DNA of 64,000 nucleotides from Labedella phragmitis (GCF_004078635.1 NZ_RZNB01000002.1:620001-684000); one strand, 5' to 3'. Numbered from the stretch's first letter, positions 8,517 through 16,960 are shown. Translations and numbers: made by a program. The notes: generated by a model from the letters alone, not told the origin.

Positions 8517-10414
8517 GGCAATTCCTTCGCAGAGATGAGGGCCTGACTGAAGCCGAGCAGCACGACCCTGTCGGTCGAGTCGGCGGGCGGAACGTAGAAG
8601 AGCAGTTGGTCGGCGTAGGTGGCAGTGGTGCCCTTCGCCGTCTCCTCGAGGCCGACGAGGGCGGCGATGGCTCCCGTCGGTTTGACGACGGCCCCGGTCT
8701 CGACGGGCTTCGCGGTCTCGGTCTCCTGGATGCTCACGGCGACGATGGCTCCCGACGAGATCGTTGCGAGACCGAGCGGCTCCGTCTCGCCCGGCGCCGA
8801 GGCGAACTCGAGCGTCGCGGTCTCCTCGAGGGCTTCGTCCCGCGCCGTCCGGTCGCTCGCGATGAACTCGCGGAACGGGTCGCTCTCCGTGAACAACGGC
8901 GCGGACTCGCTCTCGGCGCCCTTCGCGATGAGGTCGGAGTAGGACGCCGCGATGTTGTTCGGCGCGACGAGCATGAGCGGGGAGTCCGGCGGGATGAACG
9001 CGGCACCCACGGAGGCCGGAGCCGATTCCGGGATCGTCGCATTGGGCTCGAGCGAGACGGCGTAGTCGACCATGTAGTTCGACCGCGGCGTCTCCTGGCG
9101 GAGCATGAGCGCGATGAGTGGCGTCGCGGTGTCCTCCTGATCGCCGACGACCGTGAAGACGGTACGCGGCCAGACGTCGGTCGCTTGCGGAAGCGACAGC
9201 AGCAACGGGGACGACGGAATGGCGTAGGGGACGTCGTAATCGGCGACCTTGCCGCGGATCGAGTAGTTCGACTGCCTCTCCTGGAGAGCGGCCCCGGAGA
9301 AGCGCGTCGCGGCGAGCTCACTGTTCCGGTCGGCATCGGCTTCCGTGGCGACGGCCGAGATCCGGGAGATGATGCGCTCGAGTTGCGGGACGGTCACCGC
9401 GGGCGCCGCGGCGTCGTCCGTCGTCTCCGGGACGACGGCGGCACTGTCGGTAGGCTCGGGGGTCTCGCTTGCGGACGAGAGATCCGGCCAGTAACTCGCC
9501 GAACAACCGCTCAGCAGCAGCCCGGACACGAGGAGCACCGGTACCGCTGCCCGCATGCTCGTGCGCGAACGACGCGCCCGTCGGCGACGACGCGGCGGCT
9601 TCGCCGTCTGCTCGAGACCGGGGCCCGCCGTGATGCCCTTGCGTCGGGGACCGCGCGACTTGCGGAGGTGGTTGAGCCCGAGGAGGTACAGGACGAGGCC
9701 GACGACGAGCAGGAGGATCCCTCCCGCGATGAGCGGCCCGGCCCACGGAGTGGCGTTGCTCACCGGCCATGAGAGCCGGACGCTGCTCGGGGCGGCGTCG
9801 TCGCCGTTCGAGGCGATGAGCACGCTCACGTCCTCCGGCACGCTGATCGGCGCGATGACCGCCTGCTCCTCGACGTACTCGCTCAACCACAGGTCGGAGC
9901 CCTGCGGGTTGCGGACCGATTCCGCCTCAGCCTGCTCGGCAGGAGGCTCCTCGGCGGCGTCCGACTCCTCGTCGCCTTCCTCGTCGGGAGCGGCCGGCTC
10001 GGCCGAGTCCGTCGGGGCCGCAGGATCCGTCGGAGTCGCGGAGTCCGTAGGAGCCGCCGACGGTGTCTCGGACGGGTCGTCCGGGTTCTCGCCTCCGCGG
10101 AGAGTGGTCGTGAGCGCGCCGGTCTCCTCGTCGACGGAGAGTTCGGCGTATTCGCTGTCGCCGAGCCAGGCCATGACGTCGCTCGTGCGACCGTAGGCGA
10201 CGAAGACCTGGTCGGAACCCGTCACGGTCACCGTCTGGGAGCCGTCTCGCGAGTTCAGGACCGCGCCGCTCACGAGCGTGTACGGGAGCCCGCCGTCGAC
10301 GGTCCCCTCTGCGGCGACGGTGGACGGCGGGAGGAAGACCGTTCGCTGGGCGATGCCCAGGACGATCATCGCCGCGGCGACCACGAATGCGGCGATGGCG
10401 AGAACGAAACGCAC
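8513..10414 (-). CDS. membrane-anchored protein of unknown function with internal lipobox-like segment
   Basis: 633 residues, function not recognised. Segments in order: transmembrane helix at about 3-22; extracytoplasmic region; a Pro/Thr/Asp/Glu-rich low-complexity stretch at about 110-165; second helix at about 221-243; a very basic stretch (PPRRRRRARRSR); a third hydrophobic segment ending in LLLSGCSAS with Cys near 304; and a large C-terminal domain with a run of LLLSLPQATDVWPRTVF. The third segment with its cysteine looks exactly like a lipoprotein signal buried inside a longer chain, so it may be an old fusion. The GTG start has AAGGAG five bases upstream, which decides against the ATG-like start 20 codons earlier. 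Co-transcribed with the YbbN-like gene. Confidence 0.65.
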   Translation of the reverse strand: MRFVLAIAAFVVAAAMIVLGIAQRTVFLPPSTVAAEGTVDGGLPYTLVSGAVLNSRDGSQTVTVTGSDQVFVAYGRTSDVMAWLGDSEYAELSVDEETGALTTTLRGGENPDDPSETPSAAPTDSATPTDPAAPTDSAEPAAPDEEGDEESDAAEEPPAEQAEAESVRNPQGSDLWLSEYVEEQAVIAPISVPEDVSVLIASNGDDAAPSSVRLSWPVSNATPWAGPLIAGGILLLVVGLVLYLLGLNHLRKSRGPRRKGITAGPGLEQTAKPPRRRRRARRSRTSMRAAVPVLLVSGLLLSGCSASYWPDLSSASETPEPTDSAAVVPETTDDAAAPAVTVPQLERIISRISAVATEADADRNSELAATRFSGAALQERQSNYSIRGKVADYDVPYAIPSSPLLLSLPQATDVWPRTVFTVVGDQEDTATPLIALMLRQETPRSNYMVDYAVSLEPNATIPESAPASVGAAFIPPDSPLMLVAPNNIAASYSDLIAKGAESESAPLFTESDPFREFIASDRTARDEALEETATLEFASAPGETEPLGLATISSGAIVAVSIQETETAKPVETGAVVKPTGAIAALVGLEETAKGTTATYADQLLFYVPPADSTDRVVLLGFSQALISAKELP

Positions 10415-10578
10415 GAACACTCCTTCTACGTTGCCGATTGACGGCCGGAACGGCACGTCGAGGGGGATGGACACGGCGCGGCAACGGACACGGGACGCTC
10501 CAGAATATCGGAAAAAGACTGAGCGCCGGCTCCGACGCCCTCCCCACGGCCATTCCCGGTCGCGGCGGCCGTCGCCCC

Positions 10579-10584
10579 TAGGAT
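10579..10584 (+). promoter_or_regulatory. putative -10 element for the AI-2E family transporter gene
   Basis: TAGGAT located 27 bases before the ATG. A good ribosome-binding site (GAGGAGG) lies between, so this would be an ordinary leadered transcript. No -35 match seen. Confidence 0.4.
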
Positions 10585-10611
10585 TGTCGAGTCGAGCTAC
10601 GAGGAGGTCGG

Positions 10612-11658
10612 ATGAGGATCCAGAACGCGTTCCGCGTCGGACTGGTGGGCACCCTCGGCGTCGGGCTCGGACTCCTGATCCTCTTCTCCATCGTCACGCT
10701 CCAGACGATCCTCGTGTACATCGGGGCGGCCCTCTTCCTCGCCCTCGGTCTCGACCCGATCGTGACGTGGCTCGAGCGCCGCGGGCTCCCCCGCTGGGCC
10801 GCACTCGTCATCGTCGTCGTCGTTCTCCTCGCCCTGTTCGGCGGACTCGTGTGGATGGTCGTCCCGATCATCGTCGACCAGATCGGGGAGCTCGCCCGTC
10901 TCGTACCGCTCCTCCAGCGTCAGGTCAGCTCGAACGAGTTCATCGAGAACCTGCGCGACCAGTTCCCGTTCCTCAACGTCGACCTCATCATCACCGAGGC
11001 CGGATCGTTCATCACCGAGAACATCACGAACATCGGCAGCGGCGCGATCCAGGTGGTCTTCGCGATCGGCTCGGGATTCTTCGGAGCGCTCATCGTTCTC
11101 ATCCTGACCATCTACTTCACGGCGTCGCTGCCGGCGACGAAGCGAGGCCTGTACCAGCTCGTCCCGGCGACCAAGCGTGCGCGGTTCGCCGACCTCGCGG
11201 AGCAGATCACGGACTCGGTGGGTCGCTACGTGACGGGGCAGGTGACCATCGCGGCATGCAGCGGCATCCTCAGCTACATCGCCCTGTCGATCATCGACGC
11301 CCCGTTCCCCCCGGTGCTCGCGTGCCTCGGCTTCTTCTTCTCCCTCATCCCGCTCGTCGGGACCCTGACGGGCTCCATCATCATCTCGCTCGTGTGCCTC
11401 ATCCCGGGGCTCGGATCGCCCCTCACCGCGTTCGTCGCGGCGATCTACTACCTCGTCTACATGCAGATCGAGGCGTACGTGCTGAGCCCGAACATCATGA
11501 AGCGCGCCGTCGCCGTCCCGGGCGCGGTCGTCGTGATCGCTGCGCTCGCGGGCGGCTCCCTCCTCGGCATCCTGGGCGCGCTCATCGCGATCCCCACGGC
11601 CGCCGCCGTCCTGCTCATCATCAAGCAGGTCGTGATCCCGCGTCAGAACGAACTCTGA
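10612..11658 (+). CDS. AI-2E family transporter (UPF0118/PerM-type membrane protein)
   Basis: 348 residues, with about eight hydrophobic segments. Two lie in the first 35 residues and one near 60-80 (AALVIVVVVLLALFGG). A polar periplasmic-type segment follows (about 90-140), and then a membrane bundle with PLVGTLTGSIIISLVCLIPG and the end motif ALIAIPTAAAVLLIIKQ. This topology and length fit the AI-2E transporter/PerM family; members have been linked to autoinducer export or Na+/H+ exchange, but the substrate here cannot be told. The start has GAGGAGG six to seven bases upstream. It stands alone on the forward strand between reverse-strand genes, with a hairpin just after the stop. Confidence 0.88.
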   Translation: MRIQNAFRVGLVGTLGVGLGLLILFSIVTLQTILVYIGAALFLALGLDPIVTWLERRGLPRWAALVIVVVVLLALFGGLVWMVVPIIVDQIGELARLVPLLQRQVSSNEFIENLRDQFPFLNVDLIITEAGSFITENITNIGSGAIQVVFAIGSGFFGALIVLILTIYFTASLPATKRGLYQLVPATKRARFADLAEQITDSVGRYVTGQVTIAACSGILSYIALSIIDAPFPPVLACLGFFFSLIPLVGTLTGSIIISLVCLIPGLGSPLTAFVAAIYYLVYMQIEAYVLSPNIMKRAVAVPGAVVVIAALAGGSLLGILGALIAIPTAAAVLLIIKQVVIPRQNEL

Positions 11659-11677
11659 GCGACGTCCCGCTCGAGGC

Positions 11678-11706
11678 GGTCCGACGGGTTCAGCCCCCGT
11701 CGGACC
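11678..11706. terminator. hairpin between convergent AI-2E transporter and hydrolase genes
   Basis: 11-bp perfect stem (11678-11688 with 11696-11706) and a 7-nt loop. One arm covers the last codons of the hydrolase gene, so it could end transcription in both directions. Confidence 0.6.
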
Positions 11707-12406
11707 AGCTGGTCGGAAGCGGGAGGGCTGCGGGATTGACGACGGCGACGATCTCGGAGAGCACGCGGCGCGTGAGCTTCTCCCCCACCCAGAGGTGCTT
11801 GCCCTCCTCCACGGGGATCAGCGTGGCCGACGGCACGGACGCGAACCGCTTCGTCGCCTCCGAGGGCCGCAGGTAGTCGTCGAACTCCGGCACGAGGACC
11901 ACGAGCCGGCGGCGATCGCCCTCCCACGCCGCGACCTCCTCGTCGCTCGTGCGGTGCAACGGCGGCGAGAGCAGGATGGCGCCGTCGACGGGATGAGCGC
12001 GCCCGTACTTCAAGGCGAGCTCCGTCCCGAACGACCAGCCGAGCAGCCACGGCCGTGCGAGGCCGCGTTCCGTCACGAATCGCATCGCTGCGGCGACGTC
12101 CGCTTCCTCCGTGATCCCCTCGCCGAAGGCGCCATCGCTCGTGCCACGATCAGAGGTGGTGCCGCGCGTGTTGAAACGCAGGACGTTGAGCCCCGCGAGG
12201 GCGGGGAGGCGCGCCGCGGCCTTCCGCAGGATGTGCGAGTCCATGAAGCCACCCGCCGTCGGGAGCGGATGCAGGGTCACGAGGGTGGCGACCGCCGGGG
12301 TCTCGAGCGGCGACGCCAGCTCGCCGACGAGGGTGAGGCCGTCGGCCGTCTCGAGTTCGACGTCCTCGCGCCGGGCGGGAAGCTCGACTGCTCCGCGGAT
12401 CTCCAT
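11690..12406 (-). CDS. alpha/beta hydrolase (serine hydrolase)
   Basis: 238 residues with an alpha/beta-hydrolase core. VTLHPLPTAGGFMDSHI forms the oxyanion region, the nucleophile elbow is GWSFGTELALKYG (G-x-S-x-G with Ser), LVPEFDDYLRP supplies the candidate Asp, and VEEGKHLWVG the His. This pattern (LHP..GG..D, GWSFG, D, H) resembles the small DUF-type hydrolases of the dienelactone hydrolase side of the fold, but the substrate is unknown. Two in-frame ATGs stand six bases apart; I chose the second (12406) because GAGGA then lies at good spacing, whereas it abuts the first. Both are possible. Confidence 0.82.
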   Translation of the reverse strand: MEIRGAVELPARREDVELETADGLTLVGELASPLETPAVATLVTLHPLPTAGGFMDSHILRKAAARLPALAGLNVLRFNTRGTTSDRGTSDGAFGEGITEEADVAAAMRFVTERGLARPWLLGWSFGTELALKYGRAHPVDGAILLSPPLHRTSDEEVAAWEGDRRRLVVLVPEFDDYLRPSEATKRFASVPSATLIPVEEGKHLWVGEKLTRRVLSEIVAVVNPAALPLPTSWSDGG

Positions 12407-12437
12407 GGTCATTCCTCTTCTCTCCGTGCCCTGCCGG

Positions 12438-12734
12438 TCATCCGATCCGCCAGCAGTGCGAGTGCCAATGCCGACGTGCGGCGAGATCGGCGGCGTCCCC
12501 GAGCGGACCATCGGCGCGCCACGCGACGACGTGGGCCGTCCCGGCGTCCACCCTCCGACCGCAGCCCGGGCAGACATACTCCTTCTGCGACTGGCTCGAT
12601 GAGACGGGCTGCACCCACCATGTGACCCCACGACGGACCTCCGTGCGCTTCCATCCGTTGAGCAGCGCGGACAGGTCGGATTCGCCGCGATCGTTGTCGC
12701 GTCCCCCGCGCCGCGGTCGATTGCTGCGTGGCAT
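12438..12734 (-). CDS. small basic protein with a Cys/His zinc-binding pattern
   Basis: 98 residues. Begins with an Arg/Asn/Gly-rich tail (MPRSNRPRRGGRDNDRGES), then WKRTEVRRGVTWWVQPV, then YVCPGCGRRVDAGTAHVVAW and a terminal RRHWHSHCW. CxxC followed by H-x2-HC about 40 residues later looks like a zinc site of the HNH or ribbon kind, but the HNH catalytic pattern is incomplete. I do not recognise a function; similar short proteins are commonly left as hypothetical in this family. It sits just upstream of the hydrolase on the same strand (31-bp gap) and may share its transcript. Confidence 0.7.
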   Translation of the reverse strand: MPRSNRPRRGGRDNDRGESDLSALLNGWKRTEVRRGVTWWVQPVSSSQSQKEYVCPGCGRRVDAGTAHVVAWRADGPLGDAADLAARRHWHSHCWRIG

Positions 12735-12781
12735 GGTGCTTCGTTTCCCGTCCCCGACGCTCGTGGAGCGATCGGCTGTCG

Positions 12782-13051
12782 TCAGTAGGAGCCGACGGCC
12801 TCGGAGTGGCTCCACGCACCGCACGGCGATCCGTACCGAGCGCTGATGTAATCCAAGCCCCAGGTGATGTGGGTCGCCGGGTTCGTCTTCCGGTCAGCGC
12901 CGACCGACGCCATCTTGTTCCCCGGGTAGGACTGCGGGGGCGACGAAGGCGAGGGCACCGAGCAACCGCCGTGCCGACGAGCGCGTCGACTCGACGGCCG
13001 GTGCGACGACGACCGCGCCGATGCGCGCACGACCACTGCATGTCTACCCAC
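12782..13051 (-). pseudogene. decayed tandem copy of the neighbouring transglycosylase gene
   Basis: An 89-residue open frame whose last 47 residues match the C-terminus of the next gene (33 identical by hand alignment, from PGNKMAS to the terminal Tyr). It lacks the catalytic block (LWNKESGW) entirely. The start region is also shared: both copies read ATCGTGGGTARRCAT around a GTG, and both have a -10-like hexamer nine bases before it (TAGCAT here, TAAAAT there). Between the two ends, the +1 frame encodes a plausible membrane segment (SARRLLGALAFVAPAVL), suggesting frameshifts as well as an internal deletion. It may still make a short product, but not an active enzyme. Confidence 0.7.
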
Positions 13052-13107
13052 GATGAGCCGATGCTATCGGAGATCGCTCGCGGCACCCACGGGTCGACGG
13101 CCTCTCG

Positions 13108-13833
13108 TCAGTACCAGCCGACCGACTGCGAGTGTCCCCACGCCCCGCACGGCGTTCCGTAGCGGCCGCTGATGTAACCGAGGCCCCACGAGATCTGCGT
13201 GGCGGGATTGGTCGCCCAGTCCGAGCCCGCGGATGCCATCTTGCTGCCCGGGAGTGCTTGCGGAATGCCGTACGCGCCGGAACTCGTGTTCTCGGCGTTG
13301 ACACGCCAGCCCGACTCCTTGTTCCAGAGCGAGACGAGGCACGAGTACTGGTCCTCGCCCCAACCACGTGCCGCGACCATGTCGTACGCGATCGCCTGAG
13401 CAGTACCGGGGTCCGGAACCGCAGCCTTCGGGGCAGAGAAGCCCGACCCACCCGAATCGGAAGAGTCCTCGTCCTCGTCCTCCTCCTCCACGGGAGGGGG
13501 CGGGGGCGGCGGAGGCGGCGGAGCGGCCTCCGCGCCGTAGACGTCGCGCGTGAAGGTGGTGTCGTAGTCCCCCGCGAGAGTTAGGGTCTGCACGTCGGAG
13601 CGTTCGTAACGCGGCACGATCTCGAAATAGGGCGACGCTGTCGCACCGGAGTAGGGATCGACGATGTTGACCGCGATCACTCCGAAAGCGGCGAGGAACC
13701 CGAGGAGCGCGACCGGCAGGCTCTTCCCGGACCGCGATCGCTGCGGCCGAGCGTCCGTTTCCGTACGACGAGCGTCCCGCTGCCGAATGCTGGCCGGGAC
13801 GGGAGACGTTGAAAGTGCGAGATGCTTACCCAC
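13108..13833 (-). CDS. membrane-anchored lytic transglycosylase-like protein (aggregation-promoting-factor C-terminal type)
   Basis: 241 residues: a short cytoplasmic tail, one transmembrane helix (about 39-58), an extracytoplasmic region, a run of ten prolines (105-114) followed by an acidic Ser/Gly spacer (VEEEDEDEDSSDSGG), and a C-terminal catalytic domain. The domain has the SLT-like core SLWNKESGW with the candidate catalytic Glu at 173, then TSSGAYGIPQALPGSKMA and WGLGYISGRYGTPCGAW. The Pro-rich part looks like a wall spanner. It probably cleaves or binds peptidoglycan at the surface. Start is a GTG with no clear ribosome-binding site; TAAAAT lies nine bases upstream, so the leader would be at most a few bases. 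Confidence 0.85.
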   Translation of the reverse strand: MGKHLALSTSPVPASIRQRDARRTETDARPQRSRSGKSLPVALLGFLAAFGVIAVNIVDPYSGATASPYFEIVPRYERSDVQTLTLAGDYDTTFTRDVYGAEAAPPPPPPPPPPVEEEDEDEDSSDSGGSGFSAPKAAVPDPGTAQAIAYDMVAARGWGEDQYSCLVSLWNKESGWRVNAENTSSGAYGIPQALPGSKMASAGSDWATNPATQISWGLGYISGRYGTPCGAWGHSQSVGWY

Positions 13834-13842
13834 GATTCAACG

Positions 13843-13848
13843 ATTTTA
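13843..13848 (-). promoter_or_regulatory. putative -10 element of the transglycosylase gene
   Basis: TAAAAT on the reverse strand, the closest match to consensus in this window, nine bases before the GTG start. The decayed copy has TAGCAT at the same place, so the promoter was duplicated along with the gene. Confidence 0.5.
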
Positions 13849-13886
13849 GCTCAGATCACGAAAATGTCACGAACCCCGCTCGTGAG

Positions 13887-14438
13887 TCAGCGAACAGCGA
13901 GCATCACGTCGACCACCGCGTCGAGGACGCGGTCGACCTGTTCCTCCGAATAACCGCCCCGCTGCGGCCGGAAGATCGCCGTCCTGACCGTCTCCACATC
14001 GATGGCCGCGCCCGTCTCGAAATAGGCGACGAGGCGCACGGCGAGGGTGTCGACGTCCGTGATCCGATACCCCTGTGTGAAGCGGCCGGAGCGCGAGAAC
14101 TTCTCGCCGGCGGGCCGTGACAAGCGGTTGAGCAGCACCTGCGCGGTCTCGCGTGTCTCGGCCAGCCAACGTCGCCGGCCCATCGTGTCGAGCGAGCGTT
14201 CGCGCTCGCGCAAGGCGAACGCGTCCTCGAGACGCTCCAGGGCGGCATCGACGTAAGACGTGGAGTATCCCTTCCTCACGAGAGGGAACGAGACCCGGCG
14301 GATGTCGTCGGCGCTGAGGATCGGGTCGGCGGACGGATCGAGGTCGTACGCCGTCCGCGCGTCGCGGAGGAAGGCGTCCACGTCGGCGGGCGCGTAGCCG
14401 CGACCTCGACGGACGATGGGAAACGGGGAGGTCGACAC
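13887..14438 (-). CDS. DivIVA-domain repeat protein
   Basis: 183 residues containing four imperfect copies of the DivIVA N-terminal motif (F-x3-R-x-GY-x4-VD-x2-L): residues 6-31 (FPIVRRGRGYAPADVDAFL), 51-75 (FPLVRKGYSTSYVDAALERL), 114-140 (with GYRITDVDTLAVRL) and 156-180 (with RGGYSEEQVDRVLDAVVDV). There is no long coiled-coil tail, so this is not the polar-growth DivIVA/Wag31 itself. The role is unknown; binding at curved membrane or partnership with DivIVA is inference. I use the GTG at 14438, just before the first repeat. An ATG at 14495 overlaps the cdsA stop by four bases and would add 19 residues; coupling makes it a real alternative. Confidence 0.75.
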   Translation of the reverse strand: MSTSPFPIVRRGRGYAPADVDAFLRDARTAYDLDPSADPILSADDIRRVSFPLVRKGYSTSYVDAALERLEDAFALRERERSLDTMGRRRWLAETRETAQVLLNRLSRPAGEKFSRSGRFTQGYRITDVDTLAVRLVAYFETGAAIDVETVRTAIFRPQRGGYSEEQVDRVLDAVVDVMLAVR

Positions 14439-14491
14439 GGTTCCATTCTCTCCCGGGCGCGGGCTCCGCGTGTTGGGGACTCTCGTGGCGG

Positions 14492-15508
14492 TCATGCGAA
14501 GATCACGAACAGGAGGTAGGCGACGGGGGCCGACGGCAAGATGGAGTCGAGACGATCCAGGAAGCCACCGTGCCCCGGCAGCCATGAACTCATGTCCTTG
14601 ATGCCGATGTCGCGCTTGATCATCGACTCGGACAGATCCCCGATCGTCGCGGAGAGCACGATGACCGCGCCGAAGATCATGCCGACCCACCACGGCTGCT
14701 CGAGGAGGTAGAGGGCGAAGAGCACACCGGCGACCTGGCTCAGGAGGACCGCTCCCGCGAAGCCCTCCCACGTCTTGTTCGGGCTGACCCGGGGAGCCAT
14801 CGCGTGGCGGCCGAGCGACAGGCCGGAGGCATACGCTCCGACGTCCACGACGATCACGAGGGCGATGAACGCGAACACCCAGAGCTCGCCGCCGTCGCGA
14901 GCGACGAGGATCACGGCGAAGCTGCCGAGGCCCGCGATGTACGCCTGCGTGAAGACTGCGGCAGCGATGTCGAGGACGACCTCGAGGGGCGCCCGCCCGT
15001 CGGCAGCCGCCATCTGCGCGATGAGTCGCCACACGACGACGAACGTCACCGCCGCGATCATCACGGCCCACCGTGTGGGTCCGTCGGTGAAGTACGCGGC
15101 GGCGACGAAGACGAGTCCGGCGCCGGCGGCCGGCCACCTGTCGGTTCGCCGGTCCGCGTGCTGAAGCGCCGTGGCGAGTTCGAGCGAGGTGAAGACCACG
15201 ACCGCCGCGCCGAACAGCACGAACAGCTCCTTGAGGAAGAAGAGGCTGACCACGAGCGTGACGACGAGCGCGACCCCGATGGCCGTCGCCATGAGGAGGT
15301 TGCGTCCCACGCGGGCCTCGACACGTTCGTTCGCCTGGTCGAACTGCGTGCGGACGTCCGTCACCCGACCTTCGAGATCGGCGCGCGTCGATCGGACGCG
15401 CTCCTCGATCTCGGCACGCTTCGCGTTGAGCTGAGCGTGCAGGTCGGGTCGCGCGTCATTCGCTCGGCGATGCGGCGGCGGATCGCCGTCCGCGTTCGGA
15501 CTGGTCAT
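14492..15508 (-). CDS. cdsA: phosphatidate cytidylyltransferase
   Basis: 338-residue integral membrane enzyme that makes CDP-diacylglycerol from phosphatidate and CTP, the branch point to phosphatidylglycerol and phosphatidylinositol. The CdsA signature is near the C-terminus: SMIKRDIGIKDMSSWLPGHG followed by GFLDRLD. About eight hydrophobic segments precede it. Residues 1-75 are a charged, helical extension (AQLNAKRAEIEERVRSTRAD) that most bacterial CdsA proteins lack. The ATG at 15508 is preferred over a GTG four codons earlier; neither has a strong ribosome-binding site. Lies 35 bp after frr in the conserved pyrH-frr-cdsA order. Confidence 0.93.
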   Translation of the reverse strand: MTSPNADGDPPPHRRANDARPDLHAQLNAKRAEIEERVRSTRADLEGRVTDVRTQFDQANERVEARVGRNLLMATAIGVALVVTLVVSLFFLKELFVLFGAAVVVFTSLELATALQHADRRTDRWPAAGAGLVFVAAAYFTDGPTRWAVMIAAVTFVVVWRLIAQMAAADGRAPLEVVLDIAAAVFTQAYIAGLGSFAVILVARDGGELWVFAFIALVIVVDVGAYASGLSLGRHAMAPRVSPNKTWEGFAGAVLLSQVAGVLFALYLLEQPWWVGMIFGAVIVLSATIGDLSESMIKRDIGIKDMSSWLPGHGGFLDRLDSILPSAPVAYLLFVIFA

Positions 15509-15543
15509 GCGACGGACCACCCTGTCGTGGAGCTCCTCATGGC

Positions 15544-16098
15544 TCAGACCTCGAGCAGCTCGGCTTCTTTACGCTTGAGAGCCTCATCGATCGCGTCGAT
15601 GCGCGCCTTCGTGATGCTCTCGAGTTCCTTCTCACCGCGCGCGACGTCGTCGTCGCCGACCTCGCTCTTGAGGGCGTCGAGCTCGTCCTTCGCCTTGCGG
15701 CGAATGTTGCGGACGGACACCTTCGCGTCCTCGCCCTTCGTGCGCACGAGCTTCACGAACTCCTTGCGGCGCTCCTGGGTGAGCTCGGGCAGACTCACCC
15801 GCACGAGGTTGCCGTCGTTCGTCGGGTTCGCTCCGAGGTTCGGCATGTCGCGGATCGCCTGCTCGATGTCGCGGAGGGCGCTCTTGTCGTACGGCGTCAC
15901 GATGAGGGTCCGCGCCTCCTGGTTCTGCAGGGACGCGAGCTGCCCGAGCGGCGTCGGCGTGCCGTAATAGTCGACGAGCACCTTCTGGAAGAGCTGCGGG
16001 TTGGCCCTTCCCGTGCGCACCGTCGCGAAATCGTCCTTCGCGACCTCGACGGCCTTGTCCATCCGGCTCGATGCATCGGCCAAAACTTCGGCGATCAC
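15544..16098 (-). CDS. frr: ribosome recycling factor
   Basis: 184 residues, the standard length. Conserved segments include [14 protein letters not shown] near the N-terminus, [38 protein letters not shown] and [13 protein letters not shown] in the long helical arms. With EF-G it splits post-termination ribosomes. Ordered pyrH-frr-cdsA on the same strand, with 35 bp to pyrH. The ATG has GAGGAG eight bases upstream. Confidence 0.98.
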   Translation of the reverse strand: MIAEVLADASSRMDKAVEVAKDDFATVRTGRANPQLFQKVLVDYYGTPTPLGQLASLQNQEARTLIVTPYDKSALRDIEQAIRDMPNLGANPTNDGNLVRVSLPELTQERRKEFVKLVRTKGEDAKVSVRNIRRKAKDELDALKSEVGDDDVARGEKELESITKARIDAIDEALKRKEAELLEV

Positions 16099-16133
16099 TC
16101 GCTACTCCTCACGTTGGAACTGCTGATCAAAGT

Positions 16134-16847
16134 CTAGTTGCTGACGAGGGTCCCGATTTCCTTGCCCTCGATGGCCGCCGTCACGTTGCCCTCGGGCTCC
16201 ATCCCGAACACGCGCATCGGCATGCCGTTGTCCATGCACAGGCTGAAGGCCGTCGAGTCGACGACCTTGAGGCCGCGCTGGAGCGCCTCCTGATAGGAGA
16301 TGTGGTCGATCTTCGTCGCGTCCGGGTCCTTGCGCGGATCGGCGGAGTAGACCCCGTCGACGCCGTTCTTCGCGAGCAGGACACTCGACGCACCGATCTC
16401 GAGCGCTCGCTGCGCCGCGACGGTGTCCGTCGAGAAGTAGGGAAGCCCGGCGCCAGCGCCGAAGATCACGACGCGGCCCTTCTCGAGGTGCCGCTCGGCA
16501 CGGCGCGGGATGTAGGGCTCCGCGACCTGCGTCATCGCGATCGCCGACTGGACACGTGTCTCGGCGCCGGCCTGCTCGAGGAAGTCCTGCAGCGCGAGCG
16601 CGTTCATGACTGTGCCGAGCATGCCCATGTAGTCGGCCCTGCCACGGTCCATCCCACGCTGGGACAACTCCGCCCCGCGGAAGAAGTTCCCACCACCGAC
16701 GACGATGGCGACCTCGACGTGGCGAGCCGCCGCGGCGATCTCACGTGCCAGTTGGCTCACAACATCGGGATTGACCCCGAGGGCCCCGGCGCCGAAGGCC
16801 TCCCCCGAGAGCTTCAGGAGTACGCGTCGTTTTTCCGGTGCTGTCAT
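16134..16847 (-). CDS. pyrH: UMP kinase
   Basis: 237-residue hexameric UMP kinase of the amino-acid kinase fold, forming UDP in pyrimidine nucleotide synthesis. Seen motifs: [13 protein letters not shown] at the start, [27 protein letters not shown], and VSGTVAQ-like uridine-site residues replaced by the region around [21 protein letters not shown]. The ATG follows GGAAGGAAC at longer than usual spacing. The rpsB-tsf terminator lies just upstream, so pyrH must have its own promoter in the 68 bp between; TAGTTTTATGC at about 16880-16890 on the reverse strand is a candidate -10 region. Confidence 0.97.
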   Translation of the reverse strand: MTAPEKRRVLLKLSGEAFGAGALGVNPDVVSQLAREIAAAARHVEVAIVVGGGNFFRGAELSQRGMDRGRADYMGMLGTVMNALALQDFLEQAGAETRVQSAIAMTQVAEPYIPRRAERHLEKGRVVIFGAGAGLPYFSTDTVAAQRALEIGASSVLLAKNGVDGVYSADPRKDPDATKIDHISYQEALQRGLKVVDSTAFSLCMDNGMPMRVFGMEPEGNVTAAIEGKEIGTLVSN

Positions 16848-16915
16848 GAGGTGCCCGTTCCTTCCCGAGGGTCTTGCATAAAACTAGTGGTCGGCGATGC
16901 CCGCCGTACACATGA

Positions 16916-16950
16916 AAGAGTCCGGATCGCCATGAGCGATCCGGACTCTT
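16916..16950 (-). terminator. intrinsic terminator of the rpsB-tsf operon
   Basis: 15-bp perfect stem (16916-16930 with 16936-16950), 5-nt loop, ten bases after the tsf stop; the reverse-strand transcript ends the stem in UCUUUC. It separates tsf from pyrH. Confidence 0.85.
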
Positions 16951-16960
16951 CATACATCGG

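Noticed and set aside
13490-13521. Poly-proline codon tract in the transglycosylase as a phase-variable repeat.
   Set aside because: The codons are mixed (CCC, CCG, CCT, CCA) and not a long pure repeat, so slippage switching is unlikely.
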